Shown here: piece by piece, positions 6,640 to 11,492 of the stretch
How positions within the stretch are numbered: position 1 is the first letter of the stretch
Layout of the letters: every line of letters starts with the position of its first letter
NCBI GenBank assembly: GCA_003483125.1
Contig: DMWU01000182.1
Coordinates: 1 to 11,492, forward strand
Direction of reading: 5' to 3'
DNA from: Erythrobacter sp.
Lineage (GTDB): Bacteria > Pseudomonadota > Alphaproteobacteria > Sphingomonadales > Sphingomonadaceae
Length of the DNA stretch: 11,492 nt
Made by a program: the position numbers and the translations under genes
The notes under the pieces: generated by a model
The model's database searches: none
What the model saw: the letters and a program-made list of their open reading frames with translations, nothing else
Told to the model about the DNA's origin: nothing

Positions 6640-6892
6640 CTACCCATTGCCCCACTTAGTGATGGTCATTGGGATAGCAGAGTAAGCACAAAAAGAAATC
6701 TCGCTATAGTTCAAGTTCGATGATCGCTCACATCAGCCAGGTGATCTCGCCTATTCCTACTGGCAAAGGTTCGCCGCCAATGGACACTACCTCCGCGCTA
6801 ACTTCCAGGCCAACCAAAATCCTCTTTCTCCCTCACCAATTAGAGCAGTGGCTCAAATCCGAAAAATCCGTAGTTTTCAGACAACGAGATTT

Positions 6893-6897
6893 GGAGG
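6893..6897 (+). promoter_or_regulatory. Ribosome binding site of the first SDR gene
   Basis: GGAGG ends 6 bases before the ATG at 6904, an ideal Shine-Dalgarno that fixes this start. The 264-bp gap between the channel and SDR genes (6640-6903) must hold divergent promoters, but I could not place -35/-10 boxes with confidence. Confidence 0.7.
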
Positions 6898-6903
6898 TAC
6901 GCA

Positions 6904-7668
6904 ATGAAGGAACTGTTCGACCTGGATGGCAAGGTTGCCGTTGTAACAGGGGCAGGTCGCGGCATCGGCGAAGGTATCGCTACTTTGCTCGCCGAAGCGG
7001 GCGCCGACGTAGTTTGCGCTGCGCGTTCAACCGACCAAATCGACGAAACAGCCGCCAAGATCAATGCGGCCAATTCTGGCGGGCGCGCAGTTGCGCAAGC
7101 GACCGATGTTTCAAGCGAAGAGGACATGGAAGCGCTAGCCCAGCGCGCGGTCGACGAATTTGGCAGGCTTGATATCTGGATCAATAATGCGGGCGGTTCG
7201 CTGGTTTCTGCCCCACTCACAGAGTTACCGCTGGAAGAGTGGAACAAGACCCTAGCGGTCAACCTCACCTCGATATTCTTTGGCGTCAGGGCCGCAACTA
7301 AGCACATGAAAGATGGCGGGGCCATCGTGAACACATCTTCGCTCGCCAGCGAAGATCCCTTCCCCGGTAGCGGCCATTATTCTGCGGCCAAAGCCGGCGT
7401 GAATATGCTCACGAAAACTCTGGCGCATGAACTTGGTCCTCAAGGCATCAGAGTGAATGCTGTCCTCCCCGGCTTCGTACCGACGGAAACAGTCAAACAG
7501 GCCCTATCGATGGAGGACAAGGATTTCGGGCCGCTATTGGAGCAACTCAATTTGCCCGCCGGCAGGCTGGGAACCCCGCGCGACATTGGCGCTTGCGTCC
7601 TTTACCTGGTCACCCCGGCAAGCGAATGGGTCACCGGGCAATGCATGAGAATTGCAGGCACTGTATAG
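6904..7668 (+). CDS. SDR-family oxidoreductase (7-alpha-HSDH/FabG-like)
   Basis: A 254-residue classical short-chain dehydrogenase/reductase that would interconvert a secondary alcohol and a ketone with NAD(P)(H) in the cytoplasm. The cofactor motif T15-G-A-G-R-G-I-G22, N94-N-A-G97 and catalytic N120, S146, Y159 and K163 are present. No acidic residue follows beta-2 (VVCAARS), which leans to NADP(H). The NNAGGS segment and the ending (SEWVTGQ) recall 7-alpha-hydroxysteroid-type enzymes, but substrate is not decided. The C-terminus, MRIAGTV, lacks the D-G-G found in most classical SDRs. It is the first gene of a three-gene plus-strand operon; the GST gene starts 50 bp behind it. Confidence 0.93.
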   Translation: MKELFDLDGKVAVVTGAGRGIGEGIATLLAEAGADVVCAARSTDQIDETAAKINAANSGGRAVAQATDVSSEEDMEALAQRAVDEFGRLDIWINNAGGSLVSAPLTELPLEEWNKTLAVNLTSIFFGVRAATKHMKDGGAIVNTSSLASEDPFPGSGHYSAAKAGVNMLTKTLAHELGPQGIRVNAVLPGFVPTETVKQALSMEDKDFGPLLEQLNLPAGRLGTPRDIGACVLYLVTPASEWVTGQCMRIAGTV

Positions 7669-7685
7669 TGATCGGCAGGCCTATC

Positions 7686-7697
7686 GTTTGGCCAAAC
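7686..7697. repeat. 12-bp perfect palindrome in the SDR-GST gap
   Basis: GTTTGGCCAAAC is its own reverse complement. It sits in the 50-bp gap between the first SDR and the GST, about 20 bases ahead of the GST start. It may be an operator for an internal promoter or have no function. Confidence 0.3.
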
Positions 7698-7718
7698 TAA
7701 CCTGAGGGAATTTGTAAG

Positions 7719-8360
7719 ATGAAACTCCATTCCAGCCTTGGTCCCAACCCGCGTCTGGTACGCATGTTCCTAGTCGAAAAAGGGATCAGCGAAGACCAGT
7801 GCCCGCGCATCCATTACGACATTATCGCTGGCGAGAACCGCCAGAGCGATAAGCTGACGGGATTAAATGCTCTGCAAACACTGCCGGTTGTCGAGCTGGA
7901 CGACGGCACGATCCTGACCGAAAGCTGGCCGATATGCGAATATATCGAGGAAATTCATCCAGAGCCCAACCTGTTCGGTGAAACAGCCAAAGAACGTGCC
8001 GAGATTCGCAAGTGGGTTCGCCTGTTCGATCAGGAGGTGGTCGTGCCAATGACGATGGGTTTTCGCGCCACTGGCGGGCGACCAATGTTTGAACCGCGCA
8101 TGCCTGTTGTAAGCGAAGCAGCAGGTGCAGAGCTAAGCGCAATGGCCGATGCAAAATGGCGCTGGTTTGATGAGGTACTGGGGAATCGCAATCACTTTAC
8201 CTTGGGACGGTTCACCTTTGCCGATCTGATCGTCTTCTGCTTTGCCAATTTCGGCTTCACCATTGGTTGGAAATTGCCCGAGGGCACCGACAATCTTGGG
8301 CGTTTCATCGAGACGCACAATCAACGGGAAAGCGCAGGAATCTGGCAGCAGGCTGAGTAG
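7719..8360 (+). CDS. Glutathione S-transferase family protein
   Basis: A 213-residue cytosolic GST with a thioredoxin-like N-terminal domain (1-80) and an all-helical C-terminal domain (about 90-205). The visible glutathione site includes the cis-Pro in TLP57-V-V and E69-S70, which bind the gamma-glutamyl group. FTFADL (166-171, D170) is the N-capping box of the C-terminal domain. S5 or S6 near the start is the likely catalytic Ser position in this bacterial type. The ATG at 7719 has GAGGG 10 bases upstream. The last base of its TAG stop is also the first base of the next gene's GTG start. Set between two SDR genes, it could remove an aryl or epoxide intermediate through glutathione addition, open an ether, or isomerise a double bond. 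These are family possibilities, not shown here. Confidence 0.92.
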   Translation: MKLHSSLGPNPRLVRMFLVEKGISEDQCPRIHYDIIAGENRQSDKLTGLNALQTLPVVELDDGTILTESWPICEYIEEIHPEPNLFGETAKERAEIRKWVRLFDQEVVVPMTMGFRATGGRPMFEPRMPVVSEAAGAELSAMADAKWRWFDEVLGNRNHFTLGRFTFADLIVFCFANFGFTIGWKLPEGTDNLGRFIETHNQRESAGIWQQAE

Positions 8361-9127
8361 TGCCAGACCTGTCAGGCAAGGCTGCAATCGTCACCGGCTG
8401 TGCATCGGGCATCGGTGCTGCCACTCTACGGCGATTGCGAGAGGATGGCGCCAAGGTACTTGGCACCGATATTGACGAGGCCACTGGTAATAAAATTTGC
8501 CAGAAAACGGGTGCAAGCTTTGCTGTTCAGGATGTGTCCGATCGAGCAGGCTGGGAGGAAATCGTCGCTAAGGCTGTCAGTACATTCGGGCGGCTCGACA
8601 TCCTCGTAAACAATGCCGGCATCGTTTCGGGTGCTTCGATTGGCGATGTAGATGATGAGACCTGGGACAGGGTCATTGCGGTAAACCTGACCGGAACGAT
8701 GGCCGGCTGCCGCGCCGCGATTTCTGCGATGAAAGATAATCCAGGTGGCGCAAAGGGTTCGATCATCAATATCTCTTCCACCACCGCTATGGCACCCCTG
8801 CCAACCGATGTTGGCTATTCCGCCAGCAAGGGCGGCGTGCGCGTTCTGTCAAAATCGGTCGCAACCTGGTGCGCGCAGCAAGGTTACGCAATTCGTTGTA
8901 ATACAGTGATCCCCGGCGCGACCGAGACCGGCATTCTCAATGCGGCAGAAGAAGCGACTCCGGGGCTAAAGGCTGCGGTTGCAGCTACCTCCCCCATGAA
9001 CCGGTTGGCCGACCCGGCCGAAACAGCCGCTGCCATCGCTTTCCTCGCCTCAGACGAGTGCCCTTTCATGACCGGGGCTGAGTTGCTGGTTGATGGCGGC
9101 GCGCTATCAATTCACCCCGGCTTCTAG
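8360..9127 (+). CDS. SDR-family oxidoreductase, NAD-type
   Basis: A 255-residue classical SDR. It shows T12-G-C-A-S-G-I-G19, an acidic D37 after beta-2 (VLGTD), which favours NAD(H), N84-N-A-G87, and catalytic N109, S140, Y153 and K157. The usual D-G-G is present near the C-terminus (LLVDGGALS). The start is GTG at 8360, sharing one base with the GST stop (TAGTG). No other in-frame start lies upstream of the glycine motif, so this start is nearly certain and implies translational coupling. It would act as an alcohol dehydrogenase on an intermediate handled by the GST or the first SDR. Its stop codon overlaps the stop codon of the convergent MFS gene. Confidence 0.93.
   Translation: MPDLSGKAAIVTGCASGIGAATLRRLREDGAKVLGTDIDEATGNKICQKTGASFAVQDVSDRAGWEEIVAKAVSTFGRLDILVNNAGIVSGASIGDVDDETWDRVIAVNLTGTMAGCRAAISAMKDNPGGAKGSIINISSTTAMAPLPTDVGYSASKGGVRVLSKSVATWCAQQGYAIRCNTVIPGATETGILNAAEEATPGLKAAVAATSPMNRLADPAETAAAIAFLASDECPFMTGAELLVDGGALSIHPGF
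9124..9127. other. Shared CTAG double stop codon
   Basis: The palindrome CTAG supplies TAG to the plus-strand SDR (9125-9127) and TAG to the minus-strand MFS gene (9126-9124). The two convergent genes leave no room for a terminator between them. Confidence 0.9.
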
Positions 9128-10431
9128 TCGCGTCCCAACTTGGTGAGATAGCCACTGCTGCGCATTTGCCCGGCAGTCCAAGCGAAAATGCCCATCGCTA
9201 AGACACCGGAGACTAGGCAGACTGCGAATACCGCAATGCCGAGCGATATCGCCCCATAGCTGGGCTGGAGCCAATCGCTAACCCATCCGATGACTGCGAG
9301 GCCCAATGCCTGTCCGATCAGATTGTTGAAGAATAGAGCAATTGCCACAGCGAAACCGCGCTGCGATGGCTCCACGGCGTTCTGAACACCTGAAAGGATT
9401 GGAGCCTGGCTGGCAACGTAAATGCCATATGCCAGTGCAAAGAAGCCCAAGAATAACCAAAAAGACCCTGAAGCAAGGCTAAACCCCAGTGGAAGTACGC
9501 AAAACAGACTGACTGCGCCGGGCAACCAGGCACGCCAACGCTCATCGATTCTTGTCAACCAGTCAGTCAGGTATCCGCCCATCACAGGGCCGGGTATCCC
9601 TCCGATCAGGAATGCGAGGCCAAGGTAGATTGCGACATCTCCTGTTGAGACGTCAAAATTACGCAGCATCACCGCCGCCATCCAGAATGCCAGTGCGTAT
9701 CCGATCATGATCTGTGCTGCCCAGCCGACGGATAGTCCCATGAAAACTCGATTCCCGACCAGGGAAGAGATCGTTTCTTTCAGAGATGTTTGTTCAATAC
9801 TTGCCCCAACCGGTGCGTAGCGCCCACGCTGTGGCTCACGCACGGTCAAGTATAGTAGAGCGCCGATGATGACTCCCGGCACGCCCATTAAGACGAAAGC
9901 CCAGCGCCAGCCAAACGCTTCGGCCAAAAGTCCACCCGCCATCAAACCGGTAACCGTACCCAGCGTTGCTCCCCAGGTGAGGAAACCCATGGCCTTGGCC
10001 AGTTCCTCCCGTCGGAAATAGTCGGCAATCAGCGATTGCGAGGCAGGACCGCTGCACCCCTCTCCTACACCCACGCCGGTGCGCGCAAGGAAAAGCGTGA
10101 AGAAACCAACTGCAGCGCCACACATCGCTGTCATGACACTCCAGAACGTAATCGCAGCTGCAATTATGTTCTTGCGCACTGAACGATCGGCAAGGCGCGC
10201 AGCTGGAAACCCAATCAGGACATATGTAGCGGTAAATGCCAGCCCGCCCAGCAGGCCGAGCTCAAAATCCGAGAAGGCAAACTCAGCCTTGATATCTTCC
10301 AGCAAGATCGAAAATACCAGCCTGTCGGCGACGCTAAATAAGCTGGTAAGCGTCAGCAGCGCCAGAACATACCAGCGGTAAATGCCCTTCGTTTTGGGGC
10401 TATCAGCGCTCTGGTCGGGCGAAGAGGCCAT
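9124..10431 (-). CDS. MFS transporter (spinster-like, 12 membrane segments)
   Basis: A 435-residue inner-membrane carrier of the major facilitator superfamily. About twelve hydrophobic segments are evident. The first ends in SVADRLVFS (the D-R is characteristic of spinster-like and aromatic-acid carriers). Motif A, in the loop between segments 2 and 3, reads AARLADRSVRK. The fourth segment holds R-T-G-V-G-V-G-E. There is no C-terminal extra domain. A GTG at 10452 would add seven residues but has no ribosome binding site; ATG at 10431 follows GGTGGA and is preferred. That ATG lies inside the 3' end of the upstream SDR gene (29-bp overlap), so the two are probably translated together. The substrate is probably the small organic compound or an acid formed by the cluster; import is favoured by the catabolic context. 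Confidence 0.9.
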   Translation of the reverse strand: MASSPDQSADSPKTKGIYRWYVLALLTLTSLFSVADRLVFSILLEDIKAEFAFSDFELGLLGGLAFTATYVLIGFPAARLADRSVRKNIIAAAITFWSVMTAMCGAAVGFFTLFLARTGVGVGEGCSGPASQSLIADYFRREELAKAMGFLTWGATLGTVTGLMAGGLLAEAFGWRWAFVLMGVPGVIIGALLYLTVREPQRGRYAPVGASIEQTSLKETISSLVGNRVFMGLSVGWAAQIMIGYALAFWMAAVMLRNFDVSTGDVAIYLGLAFLIGGIPGPVMGGYLTDWLTRIDERWRAWLPGAVSLFCVLPLGFSLASGSFWLFLGFFALAYGIYVASQAPILSGVQNAVEPSQRGFAVAIALFFNNLIGQALGLAVIGWVSDWLQPSYGAISLGIAVFAVCLVSGVLAMGIFAWTAGQMRSSGYLTKLGRD

Positions 10432-11164
10432 TATCCACCGGGATCTCGACACCAGTCAAAAACCGCGATTCATCGCTCGCGAGATAGAGCACGGCATTGG
10501 CGACATCTATGGGTGCTCCAAGCGAATCCTTGGGCAGCACTCCTTCCGGAATTTCCATCGGTGGCTCACCTGCGCGGCCGGAGACCCCCTGAACCATGGG
10601 CGTTTCGATACCGCCCGGCATCAGGACATTGCAGCGGATCTTGTTCTCTTCATCCTGGCAGAACATAGCGATAGACTTCGTCATTGACCTGATTGCGCCC
10701 TTGGCGGCTGTATAGGCCGGGATATTGCCATATCCCATCAATGACGCAGTCGATGACATATTGATGATCGAACCTCCGCCGGACATCGCCATCAGCGGGA
10801 TGGCATATTTGCATCCCAGGAACGTGCCCTCGACATGGATGGCCATATGCAGGCGAAAATGATCCAGTGAACATTCGAGGATATCTTCGAAAATCACATT
10901 GCCTGCATTGTTCACCAATATGTCGAGCCGACCATATCGCTCCTCAATAGCCGCAAAGACATGTTTCCATTGATCTTCCTGCGTTACGTCGAGTTCATAG
11001 GCGTCCCCCTGAATTTCTTCAGCAATCTTATGCGCCAACTCGACTTCACGATCGGTCACGATGACGTGGGCGCCCTCTTCAGCCAATCTTTGGCAATCTG
11101 CCTTTCCCAATCCCATCGCGCCGCCGGTAACCAGCGCAACCTTGCCTTTCACACGTCCTGCCAC
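10403..11164 (-). CDS. SDR-family oxidoreductase with atypical catalytic tetrad
   Basis: A 253-residue classical SDR. It has T13-G-G-A-M-G-L-G20, D38 after beta-2 (VIVTD), which favours NAD(H), N85-N-A-G88, and S138, Y151 and K155, the exact FabG spacing. The Asn usually at position 110 is His (MAIHVEGTF). C-terminal P-V-D-N-G replaces the usual V-D-G-G. The start is GTG at 11164, 6 bases after GAGGAGGG; a nearby ATG at 11168 is in another frame and would read only a short peptide. The MFS gene starts within its last codons. It is transcribed away from the Rieske oxygenase gene across a 154-bp divergent region. It could be a dihydrodiol or alcohol dehydrogenase working on the Rieske product; this is inference from position. 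Confidence 0.92.
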   Translation of the reverse strand: MAGRVKGKVALVTGGAMGLGKADCQRLAEEGAHVIVTDREVELAHKIAEEIQGDAYELDVTQEDQWKHVFAAIEERYGRLDILVNNAGNVIFEDILECSLDHFRLHMAIHVEGTFLGCKYAIPLMAMSGGGSIINMSSTASLMGYGNIPAYTAAKGAIRSMTKSIAMFCQDEENKIRCNVLMPGGIETPMVQGVSGRAGEPPMEIPEGVLPKDSLGAPIDVANAVLYLASDESRFLTGVEIPVDNGLFARPER

Positions 11165-11170
11165 GCATTA

Positions 11171-11178
11171 CCCTCCTC
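11171..11178 (-). promoter_or_regulatory. Ribosome binding site deciding the GTG start of the SDR gene
   Basis: GAGGAGGG on the minus strand lies 6 bases before GTG at 11164. The ATG at 11168 would be only 2 bases away and is out of frame, so the GTG is the start. The rest of the divergent gap (to 11318) shows no operator I can support. Confidence 0.7.
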
Positions 11179-11318
11179 GCTTCCCAATTTCGTTCAAACT
11201 AACTGCACTCATTCCTGAAACCACTGTCGAAAGGGATGGGGGCTCGTCATTCTGCAAAAATGCCAGTCGCCTTGCCTGCCCGCGCCGCTAGATTTCTGGA
11301 CGAGGGAGAAGAGTAAGG

Positions 11319-11492
11319 ATGGACCAGGCAGAGATCGAACGGATCAAGTCCCTGATGGAATGGGAAGGAAATCGAACAAGTCCGCCCAAAGGCTTTCCCG
11401 AACTGCCAAACTTGCCCGCAGCGCGATATACGGACGCAGATTTTTTCGAGCTCGAGAAAGAGCACATATTCGGAAAGAGCTGGCTTTTCGCC
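11319..11492 (+). CDS. Rieske ring-hydroxylating oxygenase alpha subunit, N-terminal part (runs off right edge)
   Basis: The first 58 codons are visible, beginning MDQAEIERIKSLMEWEG. The region RYTDADFFELEKEHIF followed by GKSWLFA is the helix-loop that precedes the Rieske domain in aromatic ring-hydroxylating dioxygenase alpha subunits (pattern Y-T-D-x-x-x-F-x-x-E-x-x-x-I-F-x-x-x-W). The [2Fe-2S] ligands and the mononuclear iron site lie beyond the window, so substrate class cannot be judged. The ATG at 11319 follows GGGAGAAGAG and AAGG. It is divergent from the SDR-MFS pair, and the two units probably share a control region. Confidence 0.85.
   Translation, partial: MDQAEIERIKSLMEWEGNRTSPPKGFPELPNLPAARYTDADFFELEKEHIFGKSWLFA

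Noticed and set aside
6720..7172. Plus-strand 150-codon open frame starting in the gap before the first SDR
   Set aside because: It runs into the SDR gene in a different frame, has an arginine-rich low-complexity translation typical of a shadow frame, and has no ribosome binding site.
7169..7184. TTGAT and ATCAA half sites as a second FNR box
   Set aside because: The spacer is 6 bases rather than 4 and the site lies inside the SDR coding sequence over conserved residues.
7719..8360. Naming the GST as a LigE/LigF beta-etherase
   Set aside because: Context is suggestive, but general GST motifs do not separate beta-etherases from other GSTs, and I cannot run the comparison.
1..11492. CRISPR arrays, tRNA genes, insertion sequences or integrases
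   Set aside because: No repeat-spacer pattern, cloverleaf, transposase frame or terminal inverted repeats were seen on either strand.

Overview
The window looks like accessory catabolic DNA from an alphaproteobacterium, most likely a sphingomonad (Erythrobacter, Altererythrobacter, Novosphingobium or similar). The grounds are a 962-residue TonB-dependent receptor of the sphingomonad type, an FNR-family regulator with the FnrL-type cysteine spacing, moderate GC content, and a mix of carotenoid-oxygenase-family dioxygenase, SDRs, GST, MFS carrier and Rieske oxygenase. No tRNA, rRNA, CRISPR array, insertion sequence or integrase was seen.

Layout. Positions 1-6639 are all on the minus strand. 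In transcription order they hold a small K+-channel-like protein (6639-6199), a 27-codon relic of an OmpW-like outer-membrane protein with a GC-rich hairpin behind it (6163-6043), a carotenoid oxygenase/lignostilbene-dioxygenase family enzyme (5910-4414), a 315-bp regulatory gap with a perfect FNR box (4358-4371), the TonB-dependent receptor (4098-1210), a rho-independent terminator (1186-1149), an FnrL-like oxygen sensor (1099-374) and the start of an aldehyde dehydrogenase (317 to the left edge). Positions 6904-9127 are a plus-strand operon of SDR, GST and SDR; the last two genes overlap by one base. A minus-strand pair, SDR and MFS transporter (11164-9124), converges on it, and the two stop codons share one CTAG. 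A Rieske ring-hydroxylating oxygenase alpha subunit starts on the plus strand at 11319 and runs off the right edge.

How the parts may fit (inference). The TonB receptor and MFS carrier would bring a hydrophobic or aromatic/terpenoid-like compound through the two membranes. The Rieske enzyme and the carotenoid-oxygenase-family enzyme would make oxygen-dependent attacks. Three SDRs and the aldehyde dehydrogenase would oxidise alcohol and aldehyde intermediates, and the GST would handle a glutathione-dependent step. The substrate cannot be read from the sequence. The most striking regulatory point is an exact FNR-type operator upstream of the receptor, with an FnrL-like gene immediately downstream of that receptor. 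This suggests that uptake is tied to oxygen supply in a pathway whose key enzymes consume O2.
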